Numbered from the stretch's first letter, positions 1 through 13,822 are shown. The stretch is 64,000 nucleotides of DNA from Perognathus longimembris pacificus (GCF_023159225.1 NC_063171.1:39773378-39837377), one strand, 5' to 3'. Translations and numbers: made by a program. The notes: a model not told the origin generated them from the sequence alone.

Positions 1-1385
<1,385 letters not shown>

Positions 1386-1840
1386 GTAGGGCTTCGGCCT
1401 TCCTCTCCCAAGAAACCAGGTGCTTTCCAGACTACAAAGGTTATCTCAGTTGTGATCTCTTAGCTCTTAGTCCACAGCCACCTTGTCCTGGATCCTGCCC
1501 TGCTCGCAACCAGAGTGAAGGATCGGGCCTGGGAGTCTGTGAGAGCCTGCTTGGTTCCATTGCAAAGCCATATAAACAGGAATGCCTTCAGCCACAACCT
1601 TGGGCCTAGAGGGCCTCACTAAGGTGCTGTTGGTATACTGCTGGCAATGTGAACTCACAGGGGTCCAGGAAGGGACCCTTCAGAGACTGCCTGACGCCAC
1701 CTCTATCCCTGCCCTTTCCTTGAAGAAGAAGGTGGAAGATGAAAGCTGTGGGACTCTATGAGGCTACCCAGTCTCTGTTTTGGGTTAGGGAAGTGCTTAC
1801 CAAATGGGGTTTTCTAATAAAAACAAATGCCACACTGACT
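1386..1840 (+). other. SSR2: SSR2 3' UTR with poly(A) signal
   Basis: Unique sequence follows the SSR2 stop codon without SINEs. A canonical AATAAA lies at 1816-1821, so cleavage is expected about 15-25 nt further on. The 3' boundary is estimated, not observed. Confidence 0.8.
1816..1821 (+). terminator. SSR2: Poly(A) signal AATAAA of SSR2
   Basis: Perfect AATAAA about 430 nt after the stop codon, followed by a T/G-rich stretch (ttgtctctttt) that could serve as the downstream element. Confidence 0.8.
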
Positions 1841-2489
1841 TGTCTCTTTTCCTATCCACTGAGTGAACAACAATAGTTGCAGAAACTCTGGCCATGAGTT
1901 CCCTGGCTCCAGGGTGAGTGAATTAAGTTCTGGTCTCCTTGCAATGGAATTGTGGGTCTGCTCTCACGGAGATACCTGTCCATTTTTGAGCCTTTTGTTG
2001 CCATCCTCCAGGTCTGAGTATTCTTTATTGTCACCACATAATCCCCTAATTGTTCCTTGCCTGTGAGCATTCTCCACAGCTGGAGTTTGTTTGCAGAGGA
2101 ACCTCTGTTCTATAGCCCCAGATGTCCTTCTGCTCTATTTCCTGACCATTCTTGTAAAGTTAGCTCTCTGGCTTGTGTCTAACCCATTCTCTAAAGAGGA
2201 CTAAATCCTCTGGCTGGGATGCATGGCTCAAGTGAAGGACCTGAGTTCAATTCCCTGTATGACAAAAGAAACAAGAATAATAAAACCATCTAGTTTCTCT
2301 TGAACTTAAACTCATTTATATATTTTCTCATTTCATATTATATATGAAATACACATATAGATAGATAAGTATCCAAATATAAATATATGTAATGTATGCT
2401 ACATATAATATATAGATATCTTTATATAAATATATGAAACAAAGATTTTTAAATCTTAAGAGCCACCAGCACTCAGCTAAGAAAGTTTT

Positions 2490-2690
2490 TGTTGTTTTTT
2501 GCTAGTCCTAGGGCTTGAACTCAGGGTCTGGGCACTGTCCCTGGCTTCTTTTTACTCAAGGGTAGGACTCCTCCACTTGAGCCACAGTGCCACTTCTGGC
2601 TTTTTCTACATATGTAGTGCTGAGGAATTGAACCCAGGGCTTCATGTATATGAGGCGAGCACTTTACCACTAGGCCATATTCCCAGTCCC
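2490..2690 (-). repeat. ID-dimer SINE
   Basis: Antisense copy running from the 3' end (gctagtcctagggcttgaactc) to the head (cactaggccatattcccag). Confidence 0.85.
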
Positions 2691-2691
2691 T

Positions 2692-2830
2692 TGTTTTTTT
2701 GCCAGACCTGGGCCTGGGCACTGTCCCTGAGCCTCTTTTGCTCTAGGCTCAAGGACTTTTCTGCCCAGGCTGACTTAAATCTCAGCTTCTGAGTAGCTAG
2801 GATTGCAGGTGTGAGCCGCCAGATCCTAGC
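2692..2830 (-). repeat. B1-like composite SINE, internally deleted
   Basis: Antisense; the tRNA-like module is joined directly to the B1-like head (cttctgagtagctaggattgcaggtgtgag), with the middle missing. Confidence 0.75.
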
Positions 2831-2851
2831 AAGAATGAAGGGTTTGTTTGG

Positions 2852-3052
2852 TTTGGGTTTTTTGCCAGTCCCAGGGCTTGAACTCTGGGCCTGGGCACTG
2901 TCCCTCTACTTCTTTTGCTCAAGGCTAGCACTCTACCACTTGAGCCACAGCACCACTCTGGCTTTTTCTGTTTTATGTGGTGCTGAGGAACTGAACCCAG
3001 GACTTCATGCATGCTAAGTAAGCACTCTATTGCTAATCATATTCCCAGACCT
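2852..3052 (-). repeat. ID-dimer SINE
   Basis: Antisense full-length copy, gccagtcccagggcttgaac through to tcatattcccagacc. Confidence 0.85.
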
Positions 3053-3191
3053 AAAGATTTTTATTAAGCATGTTAAGTTGTACTCCAGTTTCTTAAAAAC
3101 TTTTAAGTAGTTGTACAAAGATGTTACACTCTATTTTACCTTTTTTTTTTTGAGCCTGACTAGCTCAGGTTGAGTCACTTGAAATCCTCTC

Positions 3192-3405
3192 AGCCGGGTG
3201 TTATGATCCTAGCTACTCGGAAGGCTGAGATCTGAGAATCACCATTCAAAGGCAGCCTGGGCAGGAAAGTCTGAGACTCTTACATCCAGTTAACCACCAG
3301 AAAACGGAAAGTGGTGCTGTGGCTCAAGTGGTAGAGCTCTGGCCTTGACCTGAAGACTTCAGGGCCAGTGTCCAGGCCCTGAGTTCAAGCCCCGCGACCA
3401 ATCAA
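3192..3405 (+). repeat. B1-like composite SINE
   Basis: Sense copy with 7SL-like head (gatcctagctactcggaagg) and 3' tRNA-like module ending caagccccgcgacc. Confidence 0.85.
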
Positions 3406-4829
3406 AAAACAAAATTCTCTGGCTTCCTGAGTGCTGATTACAAATGTATACCACCTTACCCAGCTACATTTGTTTTCAAATGCCTCTGTGGTTTGAGACA
3501 GTCCAGGAAGAAGTGTGTGGCCTACAGAAAGGCAGTGGCTTTGGCTGCAGCAGCAGGGAGAAGCCACTGTAAGCTGACTCTGTCCAACCCAAGAATGCCG
3601 TGGTCTGGCAAGGCCTCCCAGGCAGGAGGGAAACCCAACAAACACCGGCTTTGTTCCTGCCACCAAGTTTCCCCCGGCTTCCCTACCCAACCGGTTTAAC
3701 CTTTCCTTTGCCCAGTAGTAGATGCCTCTGGGCACTAGGAAGATGAAAAGGACGTGGAGACAACGGGAGGCTCCAAATGGAGTGGCCTTCCACCAGCTTG
3801 CATCCCTCTTTGAGGGGCTCCGGCTCGGACAACCCAGGACTGGCCAGGTCAGAGGGCAAGGATAGGTTTGCTTTGGTTCATACTATTCCTTTCGTGGAAA
3901 TGCTGGAAAATGCTCAGGAAAAGGGGACAGTGGATCAGGGACTCTGGGTTGGGAACAGGTGTGAAGAAGGGAAAGGGAGTTAATTTGATGCACATCGTCT
4001 TGCTAGTGTTGACATGTTCATTTCTGAAGGAGGGAACTTGCTGTTTTCCATCTGTAGTCTCTTCTGGAAATATGGTTAACCTATGGGAGGACAGCTTTGG
4101 TTTAGAAGACAAAAAATGACCTTTGCAACTGGAAAGTACAGTGCTTCTTCCTCTGTCTGTAGTCTGGGCAGAGTCCTATCTTTACCTTTCCTTGTAGAAC
4201 TTTGTTCCCTGGTACTTGTTAGGGGGAAAAGAGACTAGGTGGGTAATGCAGAAGACCACAAATGACAAGAGCAGCATTGTGAAGGCAGTATGTGTCAATG
4301 GGCACCTTGCAAAGAAGCCAAAACCAGATAATTAATCTCTCAAGAGATCAGCTTCCTTGGAGTCAGGTGGAATTTGACCTCCCTTAAGTAGTGGTGTTGG
4401 ACAATGTAAGTGCTTTAAAAAATCTATAGACACTTAGCTGGAATAGTTAGCTTTAGGACTGAGCCTCAACATCTTGAGGTAATCTGATAGGACGAATGGC
4501 AGACCGCACTCCTCCACTCTATTAGAAAACCACCCTGTGGAGGTTGTGAGCCCTCATCTTGGGAGTGGTGTGCAGATCTGCAGGAAGAGAAGAAAAAGTA
4601 AGCACTTGATCTCACATCCGCCCTGGGAATGAGTACCCAAACGGAGGCTCCTCCCTAAAAGGCAATACAGATAATAACCCCACTCCAACGTTTGTCAGAT
4701 CCCCTCCACCCTCCCACATCATCCAGACTCAGCTGGTATCTGCTCACCCACACATAGCCCCAGTACCAAGAGGAGCCAGGTGGCTTCATTTCCATCCTCC
4801 TCGTGGACTAGGCCTTTTGTTTTTTGGTT

Positions 4830-5044
4830 GTTTTTTTTTTTTTTTTTTTTTTTTTTTGCCAATCCTGGGGCTTGAACTCTCAGGGCCTAGGCACTGTCCC
4901 TGAGCTGCTTTTGCTCAAGGCTAGCACTCTACCACTTGAGCCACAGCACCACTTCTTTTTCTGTGTATGTGGTACTGAGGAATCAAACCCAGTGCTTCTT
5001 GCATGCTAGGCAAGCACTCTACTACTAAGCCACATTCCCAGCCC
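4830..5044 (-). repeat. ID-dimer SINE with long poly(T)
   Basis: Antisense; a T run of over 25 marks the A tail, followed by gccaatcctggggcttg and ending cacattcccagccc. Confidence 0.88.
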
Positions 5045-5279
5045 TGTACTAGGCCTTTTGTTCTCTGAAGAAAATGAATGAGACCAGGCAAGAGTGGTAG
5101 AACAATGCAGTGGAGGAGGGGAAGTTGTCAGGGACAGGTGGAGGTGGCTCTGACCAGAGAAGCAGGAGTGCTAGCGCCCAGCCCCATCATGCCCACTCAT
5201 GACTGTACGACCTAAGATAATACCTCCCCATCTTGGAGCCTATTTCCTCATTGGGACAACTGAGAAAGTTTAATGAGGG

Positions 5280-5515
5280 GATTTATTATATTTATTTATT
5301 GTCAGAACTAGGGTTTGAACTCAAGGCCTCACACCTACTTGCCTTGCTTGCTTGGCTGGTGCTCTACCACTTGAATCATACTTACAGCCCAGCTTTTTGT
5401 TGGTTATTTTGGAGTTGGAGTCGTAGGGACTTTTCTGCATTCAAACCTTGATCCTCTGGATCTTAGCCTCCTGAGTAGCTAGGATTACAGACATGAGGCA
5501 TCTGTGCTTAACTTT
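5280..5515 (-). repeat. B1-like composite SINE
   Basis: Antisense diverged copy; ends tcctgagtagctaggattac. Confidence 0.75.
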
Positions 5516-5729
5516 ATTAAGGAAAGAACTTCTGAGGACCCCTTGCCAATAAGATGGTGCAGATGTTTCCTGCATTCTCATGAAGTAAGGAACACTGTCA
5601 CTTTCTCATATGTAGCTTGGGGATCAGACAGGAAGGGAAGGGCTCATAGTTCTACATCTGGCAGCAGCTCCCTTTTTCCTCTTGTCTAGAGTAAGAATTT
5701 AAGAGCAAAGAATGATCATAGGTCACCCA

Positions 5730-5825
5730 ATTTAACCCTCATTTTATAGATCAAGAATGATGAGGTAAAATGGCTTATCCAAGGTCACCAGCAAATAGCA
5801 GCCTTATTGAGTCAGTACTATGAAC
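5730..5825 (+). repeat. MIR relic
   Basis: cctcattttatagatcaaga followed by ggcttatccaaggtcacc matches the core of mammalian-wide interspersed repeats. Confidence 0.55.
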
Positions 5826-7174
5826 CCATCATTTGCACATTTCTTGTTTAACATCCGCATTATACAGAAGCTGGAAATGCAGCTAATAGGCAAGTTAGGT
5901 CCCAGAGCTAGTGAACTAGCCGAGGCAGTCAAGATTTCCCAACTCCGACCAGCCTTTCCCATTAGTCCGCAGGACCCAGCAGGAGTCAGGGTGGTGGGTG
6001 CTCCCCATTACCTCAGCAAGTCCAATCTGCCTAAATGGTAAATAAATAAGTAAAGGTGAGTCAGCCACCCCTCCCCTGAATGTTATCAGGAAAAGGGGTG
6101 GAGGAAGCTGGTCAAATATCCTGCTGCCTGGTATCCACAACAAGCCGTGCCATGAGTTCTCGGTGCTGAGCTGCTTGGCCACCCTGTTCCTATTGGCTGA
6201 GACTAGGGCCCTCCTCAGATGAAGCTGCTTTGGCAATTGGTTTTCCCTGCACTTTCATCACACATACACAAAATGCAATCTTTCCTCCTCCACCACCATA
6301 ACCTGCCTCTTAAAGGGACCTGTGAGCAGTTTTGAAGCCAACTTTGAGAGTTCAAAGTATCCTGCTGACCTGGATAAGACCTTGTTGAGTAGGCTGCCAG
6401 CAGCGGCTCTTTCCTGACATGCCCTCTTTGTCTGCCCCCACCCCCAGTTTCTCCCTTTCCCTGTTGGAGAGAGGGTGAAAGTTCCCTGGACATCACATTC
6501 CCACACCCTCTCCCCTCAGGGTGATCCCAGATTGGCTTCCTACACCTGTTTTCATAGGAGCCTGAGCCTGTAGCAGCCCTTTGTTTGGGAAATGCTGAGG
6601 ACAGGGTAGTGGCACAGAAGAGGTTAAAGGCCTGGGCATAGCACTGTCTAGGGTGTTTGAAGTAGGGTGGGGAAGGGAAGGGCTTGAGCAGTTGAAGAGG
6701 CAGCTGGTATGGGCTGGAATGAGTCCCTCCTGTCTCCTATGCAAACTTCTGTACCATGAGCAGTTCTCTTAGAAGCACCCAGAGAGAGGAACCCCCAACA
6801 AGGTGCTGGCCTGGATCCTTAACGGGGCGACTTGAAGCTGGACTCTTTCTTTTATTGAAGTCACCAACGGAGGGCAGGAACAGGTCTCCCATCTTTGGGC
6901 TATCTCCCAGGATTGGTGAGTTTTCTTTTTCCCTTTCTGGGTCCTTACCTGATGAATGGGTATTCCCCTGAAGTAGAGATGTCCAGGAACCCTTTGCTAT
7001 CATACCTCAGAAACAGGGAACAATTCATACTTCAGGAACTACCTATGTTCTATTCTCATTTTTAACTAGGGGGTTGTGTGTGTATGTGTGTGAAAATAGG
7101 GAAATAAATCATAATGGTCAATGGTTAATTCATACAACTTGTACAAGTTGACAAGCTTACACAATTGACAAGTT

Positions 7175-7320
7175 ATACTAAATCCTTTCTCTATATATAT
7201 TCTTCTCTAGTCCTTATAATCCTATAGGGTTGACTTACCCTATATTAATTATCAGTTTTAGAGAAAGTATGTCTATTGAGTAAATTGTAGTTATAAGGCT
7301 CAGATTCAAGTTCATATCAC
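7175..7320 (+). repeat. MIR relic
   Basis: Pattern cttataatcctatagggttg then attaatcagtttt-type core resembles MIR 'cctcataacaaccctatgag' context; strongly diverged. Confidence 0.4.
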
Positions 7321-7896
7321 ACAAAAGACTGTTTTATTGTCTTTTGGTCTCTTTCCTACTCAGGACTCATGGATACCAAGGGTGGCTCTAGATCTTAAAA
7401 CTTTGGGATCCTAATTCACTCAGGCACCTCTTAGGTCTAATATTCCTTTTATTCCAGAGAGTTAATTATGAGATTTAAAGGGCCATCCACTCATACCTCA
7501 AAGCAAGGGTCTACTAGATTGTCCTATCCATTCAGTTAGGAGTTTCCTGATCTTCCTATTATGTTTAACTGTTTCTTGAATTGGGTTCTTGATGGGTTAA
7601 TTCCTTGGGTCACCATGGCCAAAGTCTTCTCAGGTGTGTCCCTCTGGACCTCAGACCCTCTTTGCCCCACCCTTCTGGCACAACACTCAAAGTGCATGCC
7701 AAGAAATTGGCAGGAGGTGGAAGACTAGCTAGTCTTGCTCCTTTTCTTTCCTGTCCTTTTTACATCATGGGCTAGCTGGGGACCTAGGGCTCTGGCAGAG
7801 CAAACAGACAGTCATAGACCCAGGAGAAAGAAAGAAGTCAGGGTCTCTAAGTCCATTTTGCAAAGAAGAAAAACGTATTTAGAAAGAAACAATACA

Positions 7897-8105
7897 AGGC
7901 TGGGCGCTGGTGTCTCACCACTTTAATCCTAGTTACTAAGAAGACTGATATCTGAGTATCTAGGTTCAAAGCCAGTCCAGACAGGAAACTCCAAACAGAA
8001 GTGGTGCTGTGGTTCAAATGGTAGAGTGTTTGCCTCCAGCAAAAGAAGCTCAGGGACAGCACCCAGGCCCAGAGTTCAAGCCCCAGGCCCAGCAGAAACA
8101 AACAA
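7897..8105 (+). repeat. B1-like composite SINE
   Basis: Sense copy from ggctgggcgctggtgtctca to aagccccaggcccagc. Confidence 0.85.
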
Positions 8106-8110
8106 AAAGT

Positions 8111-8290
8111 GGGCTGGGAATGTGCTTAGCATGCATAAAGCCCTGGGTTTGATTCCTCAGTACCACATAAACAGAAAAAGATGGAAGTAGCAATGTGGCT
8201 CAAGTGGTAGAGTGCTAGCCTTGAGCAAAAGAAACACAAGGACAGTGCTCAAGCCCCGAGTTCAAGCCCCAGGACTAGTGAAACAAAAAA
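8111..8290 (+). repeat. ID-dimer SINE
   Basis: Sense copy from gggctgggaatgtgcttagc to ccaggactag, directly after the preceding SINE. Confidence 0.85.
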
Positions 8291-8502
8291 ACCGGGTAGC
8301 CACTTTTGGAAGTCCAAAGCAGTGAAATTCTGAGGTTGAAGTGGGTGTTTGAGATGTCTTCTTGCTGACTTAGTAGAGGGAATATAGTTAGATTAAGGGC
8401 TGGGGATGCTTAACTGTCTGGCTAGGGTTGAATTTCTAGAATTTACTAACAATAAAATTGGTAACTCTGCCCTTTGGGCCTTCATGGAGGTGAATGCCAG
8501 TC

Positions 8503-8722
8503 AAGAATCAACCAAGTGTCTGTGACTCGTACCTTTAACTTAGCTACTCCGAAGGCTGTAATCTGAGGATCATGAGCTGAAGTTATCTTGGGCAGACAAA
8601 TCTACCAGACTCTTATCACCAATTAACCTGCAAAGAGCCAGAAGTGAACGCATAGCTCAACTAGTAGAGCCTCATCCAAGGGTGAGTGCACAGGCCCTGA
8701 GTTCAAGCCCCAGTACTGGCAC
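8503..8722 (+). repeat. B1-like composite SINE
   Basis: Diverged sense copy; its A-rich tail leads into the purine microsatellite that follows. Confidence 0.75.
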
Positions 8723-8743
8723 AAAAAACAAACAAACAAGAAA

Positions 8744-8890
8744 AAGAGAGAGAGAGAGAGAGAGAGGAAGGAAGGAAGGGAGGGAGGAAGGAAGAAAGGA
8801 AGGAAGGAAGGAAGGAAGGAAGGAAGGAAGGAAGGAAGGAAGGAAGGAAGGAAAGAAAGAAGGAAAGGAGAAAAGGAAGAGAGAAAAAAA
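8744..8890. repeat. (GA)n and (GGAA)n microsatellite
   Basis: AG repeat then about 25 GGAA units, grown from the A tail of the SINE upstream. Tandem GGAA is a possible ETS-binding array. Confidence 0.9.
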
Positions 8891-10009
8891 TCAACCTGGA
8901 TGCTTATCTGAGCAGATGCTTTTGCCTATTTTAGACACTTTCCACTCTTCCATTTGTACGTAGATTTTTCTGGTAGGTCCTCTTCTCTGAACCTGACATT
9001 TGATAGGTTCTATAGTAACATTTGATGAATGCATGTGTCCTCTCTATCTTTCCTTTCATTTGGGGGATTGTACACCTTTCTGACAGTTGGTGAGAAAACC
9101 AGAATGGTTCCAGGACTCAGTCAAGGCAGGGGAAAGATACTTGGGCACTCCTGGGATTCTCCAGGGCACAGGGGCAGGACAAAACTAGTTTGTGGAGCCT
9201 TCTTTCCTTGAAGGCTGCTGCTTCTAAAAGAAGCTCTGCTCTACCCTCTCTGCCAGGCACTCTTGGATTAATGGTTTACTTTCTATGGGATTAAAAAAAT
9301 AGTAAGTTAAATTTTGACCCATCAAAGGATTTTCTGTGACCCTGTTCCTTCAGGGCCAGGAGGCATGAAGAAAGATCCAGTAAGCTATGTCCTCTGGCCT
9401 CTCCCGTTCCTCTCCAATCTTTATTATCTACTTTTTATGCCTGGGAGGTCTTCTCTATTATTTCCCCCTGCCTCAGGAGATTTAAGACCCCAGAGCCAGA
9501 TGCAAGAAATCTCCCAAGCTTCAATAGAGAAAATCAGCACAGACCCCAGTCCTCGGTGTTTAGCTTTTAGATGCTGGTGGCAGGTACTCCCACTGTTTGC
9601 TGGTAGCAAACATAATCAGAGCCCTGCCTGCCCCATCACTCCCTTCAGACTTCTAAGATAACAGGAAATCCAAGGACAAATGAGATTTTTTTTAAGTAGT
9701 TATACAAAGACATTCTAATTCCACAACTCAGGTTATGAATACAATGCCTCTTGGTCAATATCACTCCTCTTCCTGGGATTTTGAGACTCGGTTTCTCCAG
9801 ATCTTAAGTCTACAAACTTTTTCTGTAAACACCTAAAAATATTTTAGGCTTTGTGAGCCACATGGTCTCTGTCATAACTGTCAACCTAGCTAACCATATG
9901 CAAATGAATGGTCACAGCTGTTTAAAAAAACTTTGAGTAGTAAAATTTGAATTTCATGTGTCTCAAAGTATTCTTTTTATTATTTCAACCATTTAAAAAG
10001 ATAGCAGGA

Positions 10010-10215
10010 GCTAGGAATATGGCTTAGCAGTAGAATGCTTGCCTTGCATGCATGAAGCCCTGGGTTCAATTCCTCAGCACCACATAAACAGAAAAAGCTG
10101 AGAAAGTGTTGCTGTGGCTCAGTGATACATTGTTAGCCTTGAGCGAAAAGAAGCCAGGGACAGTGCTCAGCCCAAGCCACAGGACTGGCAAAAATAAATA
10201 AATAAATAAACAATG
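10010..10215 (+). repeat. ID-dimer SINE
   Basis: Sense; ggagctaggaatatggctta to caggactggc with an (AAAT)n tail. Confidence 0.85.
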
Positions 10216-10313
10216 AAATGGGACAGATCTAGCCCATGGGTTATAGTTTGTTGACCCCTGTTCTAAATTACCTGGAGCTATTCTATCACTTTCTTTTTGT
10301 TGTTGTTGTTTCA

Positions 10314-10530
10314 TTTTTTTCTTTTTTTTTTTTTTTTTGCCAGTCCTGGGGCTTGGACTCAGGGCCTGAGCACTGTCCCTGACTTCTTTTTGCTCAAGGC
10401 TAGCACTCTGCCACTTGAGCCACAGTGCCACTTCTGGCCATTTTCTATATATGTGCTGCTGAGGAATGGAACCCAAGGTTTCATGTATACGAGGCAAGCA
10501 CTGTAACACTAGGCCATATCCCCAGCCCTA
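10314..10530 (-). repeat. ID-dimer SINE
   Basis: Antisense, long T run then gccagtcctggggcttgg, head at ggccatatccccagccc. Flanked by ttctatcactttctt on both sides (10273 and 10530), a clear target-site duplication. Confidence 0.92.
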
Positions 10531-10598
10531 TTCTATCACTTTCTTCAGTTTGAAGGAGACAGTTTTACAGGATTCAGCAGGTTCCATAGGACAGAAAA

Positions 10599-10602
<4 letters not shown>

Positions 10603-10637
<35 letters not shown>
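10603..10637. repeat. (TG)n microsatellite
   Basis: Seventeen uninterrupted TG units at the 3' edge of an antisense SINE. Confidence 0.95.
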
Positions 10638-10640
<3 letters not shown>

Positions 10641-10845
10641 AGTACTGAGGCTTGAACTCAATCTTGCTTGGCTTTTTCATTAAAGGCTATGTTCTACCAT
10701 TTGAACCATACCTTTAATTTTTTTTTTCTGGTTCATTGGAGATGAGTTTTTCAGATTTGCCTCCTGAGGATAGCTTTAAACCTTGATCCTCAGATCTCAG
10801 CCTCCTAAGTAGCTAGGATTACACGCATGAGCCACTAGCACCCAT
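10638..10845 (-). repeat. B1-like composite SINE
   Basis: Antisense; ends cctcctaagtagctaggatt then cacgcatgagccactagcac. Confidence 0.8.
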
Positions 10846-11034
10846 ATGTAAAGCTATTATTTGTTGTTCTTGCTTAGATGCATGCACATTTTTCTATTGG
10901 ACACTGTTTATGACAACCAGCTAGCGACAGCCATGATTGTGCTAATGTCATATGACTTTCCTATCTTCTCTCTGTCTCTCTCTGTCTCTGTCTCTCTCTG
11001 AATAAAACAATATGGTGCACCTCAGGTGCACCTA

Positions 11035-11370
11035 GTACGCATGAAGCCCTGGGTTTGATTCCTCAGTACCACATAAACAGAAAAAGCCGGGGCTGGGGAT
11101 ATAGCCTAGTGGCAAGAGTGCCTGCCTCGGATACACGAGGCCCTAGGTTCGATTCCCCAGCACCACATATACAGAAAACGGCCAGAAGCGGCGCTGTGGC
11201 TCAAGTGGCAGAGTGGCCCAAGACTGGCCAAAAAATAAAAAATAATAAAAAAATAAACAGAAAAAGCCGAAAGTGATGCTCTGGCTCAAGTGGTAGAGTG
11301 TTAGCCTTGAGCAAAAGAAGCTCAGGGACAGTGCTCAGGCCCTGAGTCCAATCCTCAGAAATGGAAAAAC
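11035..11370 (+). repeat. ID-dimer SINE split by a younger ID-dimer
   Basis: Outer copy 11035-11089 plus 11253-11370. The younger, internally deleted copy is inserted at 11090-11252. The target-site duplication ataaacagaaaaagccg appears at 11073-11089 and 11253-11269. Confidence 0.93.
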
Positions 11371-11603
11371 AAAACAAACAAACAAACATAAAACAACCCT
11401 GGGATGGAGAAAAGAGTAACCAGGATGTGCTCACTAGGTAAAGAAGACTAGGGGGCTAGAAAGATGACAGAAATAGAGGCCAACTGGGAAGACCTTGAGT
11501 GTCTTGCTATTCTCCCAGAGCGGAAATGTGGCTTGAACTGTAGCACCCACCCTGTGCCTGCTACATTTGGTCACAGGGTTAAACTTTTTGTTTGTTTGTT
11601 TGT

Positions 11604-11795
11604 TTCCAGTCCTGGGGCTTGAACTCAGGGCCTGAGCACTGTCCCTGTCTTCTTTTTGCTCAAGGCTACCACTCTACCACTTGAGCCACAAAACCACTTC
11701 CGGCCTTTTCTGTTTATGTGGTGCTGAGGAATGGAACCCAGGGCTTCCTGTATGCTAGGCAAGCACTCTACCACTAAGCCACATTCCCAGCCCAA
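11604..11795 (-). repeat. ID-dimer SINE
   Basis: Antisense, gtttccagtcctggggcttg to cacattcccagccc. Confidence 0.87.
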
Positions 11796-11836
11796 ACTTC
11801 TTTTTCTTTCTTTGTTTTTTTGTTTTTTTTTTTTTG

Positions 11837-12047
11837 TTTTTTGTTTTTTTTTTTTTTGCCAGTCCTGGGCCTTGGACTCAGGGCCTGAGCACTGTCCCTG
11901 GCTTCTTCCTGCTCAAGGCTAGCACTCTGCCGCTTGAGCCACAGCGCTGGTTCTGGCCGTTTTCTGTATATGTGGTGCTGGGGAATCGAACCTAGGGCCT
12001 CGTGTATCCGAGGCAGGCACTCTTGCCACTAGGCCATATCCCCAGCC
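11837..12047 (-). repeat. ID-dimer SINE, young subtype
   Basis: Antisense copy with ggccttggactcagggcctg and ggccatatccccagcccc, close to the consensus of the youngest copies here. Confidence 0.88.
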
Positions 12048-12056
12048 CCTTTCTTT

Positions 12057-12300
12057 GTTTTTTTTGATTGGTCCTGCAACTTGAACTCAGGGCCTGGGCA
12101 CTGTCCCTGAGCCTGTTTGTGTTCAAGGTTAGTGCTCTACCACTTGAGCCACAATGCCACATCTGGCTTTTTTGAGTAGTTTATTGGAAATAAGAGTCCC
12201 ACAGGGACTTTTCTGCCTGGGCTGGCTTCAAACCTTGATCCTCAGATCTCAGTCTCCTGAGTAGCTAGGATTACAGGTGTGAGCCACCGGCCCCTGGCTT
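12057..12300 (-). repeat. B1-like composite SINE
   Basis: Antisense full-length copy, ends cctgagtagctaggattaca and gtgagccaccggcccc. Confidence 0.88.
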
Positions 12301-12312
12301 CACAGAGTTAAA

Positions 12313-12364
12313 TTCTGGCAAAATGAAAAAATATCATTTTCTGGCAAAATGAAAAAATATCATT
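12313..12364. repeat. 26-bp tandem duplication
   Basis: Two perfect adjacent copies of a 26-bp unit beginning ttctggcaaaatg (12313-12338 and 12339-12364). Recent slippage or duplication in unique sequence next to a SINE. Confidence 0.9.
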
Positions 12365-12623
12365 TCCTGCTTCCCATGCAGGAAAGAGGAGTTAATGAGA
12401 CTATCTACCACCTACTCTAGCATTGAGCTATGCCTCACTGCTGATCTTAAGATCTTGAGTGCCCTGCACCCTTCTCCCAAGTTCAAACCAAATGCAGTCC
12501 AACCTCTTCTCAAAGATCCATCCTTCTTCCAGCATTTCGTTCTTAGTCTCTTGTGAATAGAATCTGCTGGCTCTGCAGCTTCTCCTTTACCTCCTCATTT
12601 CAATTTTCAGTCACCCCCCCACC

Positions 12624-12808
12624 CGCCCATCCTGGAGCTTGGACTCAGGGCCTGAACACTGTCCCTGAGCTGCTTTTACTCAAAGTTAGCACTCTACCAC
12701 TTGAGCCACAGCTCTACTTCCGGCTTTTTCTGTGGTACTGAGGAATTGAACCCAGGGCTTCATGCATGCTAGGCAAGCACTCTACCACTAAGCCACATTC
12801 CCAACCCT
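12624..12808 (-). repeat. ID-dimer SINE
   Basis: Antisense; catcctggagcttggactca to cacattcccaaccc. Confidence 0.85.
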
Positions 12809-12874
12809 CCCTTGCTCTTTTTTTTTTTTTTTTAAGATTCATTTATTTTTATGTTTTTTATTTATTTATTTTTT

Positions 12875-13066
12875 GGCCAGTCTTGGGGCTTGGACTCAGG
12901 ACCTGAGCACTGTCCCTGGCTTCTTTTTGCTCAAGGCTAACACTCTGCCACTTGAGCCACAGCGCCACTTCTGGCCGTTTTCTGTATATGTGGTGCTGGG
13001 GAATTGAATCCAGGGTTTCATGTATATGAGGCAAGCACTCTTGCCACTAGGCCATATCCCCAGCCC
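12875..13066 (-). repeat. ID-dimer SINE
   Basis: Antisense; ggccagtcttggggcttgga to ggccatatccccagcccc. Confidence 0.88.
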
Positions 13067-13613
13067 CCCTCCTATCCCTTCCCATATTATAATGCCAATA
13101 ATTGTTCTTTCCTTCAGAGATGAGTTTTAGCAAGGCTTCCTTAACACCCTCACAGAGACATTCCCTCTTCCATTTTCTGAAATTCAAGCTGAACTTCCAT
13201 TCCTTGCTTGTCCTTTCCTCAGCAGGCACTCAGCCCACCATCATCCCCTGTCTCCTGAGTTCAGGAAATGGTGCAAGGGAGAGTCCTGGCTGGGTCTCAC
13301 ACAATGGCTATATTTAGCTCCTGAATGAGATCATATCATGTCACATCATTGTTTCCGCTGAGGCACAGATAGGAGATTCAGAAATAGGTCTAGGAATAGA
13401 TATTTGAGGGAGGAAGGGCAAACAGGAAGGGCTCTAAGTAGTCACTTATCTTCCTCCTGTCTTTCTCAGGACCCTCTTTTCTGAGTGTGTAATCTTCACT
13501 GATTGCACTAATCATCAACAATTTTTTATTCTGTTGGATGCTAGAAGGAAAGCTTTAACATATTGAAACAGAGAAAGATACCTGTTGTTCAAAACTCCAA
13601 GAATATAATTTCT

Positions 13614-13822
13614 GGGGCTGGGAATATGGCCTAGTGGCAAGAGTGCTTGCCTCGTATACATGAGGCCCTGGGTTCGATTCCTCAGCACCACATATACAGA
13701 AAATGGCCAGAAGTGGCGCTGTGGCTCAAGTGGCAGAGTGCTAGCCTTGAGCAAAAAAGAAGCCAGGGACAGTGCTCAGGCCCTGAGTTCAAGGCCCAGG
13801 ACTGGCAAAAAAAAAAAAGAAA
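13614..13822 (+). repeat. ID-dimer SINE
   Basis: Sense; tggggctgggaatatggcct to caggactggc plus A tail. agaatataattt before and agaatagaattt after may be its target-site duplication. Confidence 0.9.

Noticed and set aside
8682..8963. Open frame with repeated Lys-Glu-Gly-Arg units
   Set aside because: Translation of the GGAA microsatellite.
10066..10509. 147-codon minus-strand open frame
   Set aside because: Assembled from SINE sequence and a poly(A)-derived Lys run.
10603..10637. Regular repeat possibly resembling an array
   Set aside because: Simple TG microsatellite; no spacers, no CRISPR.
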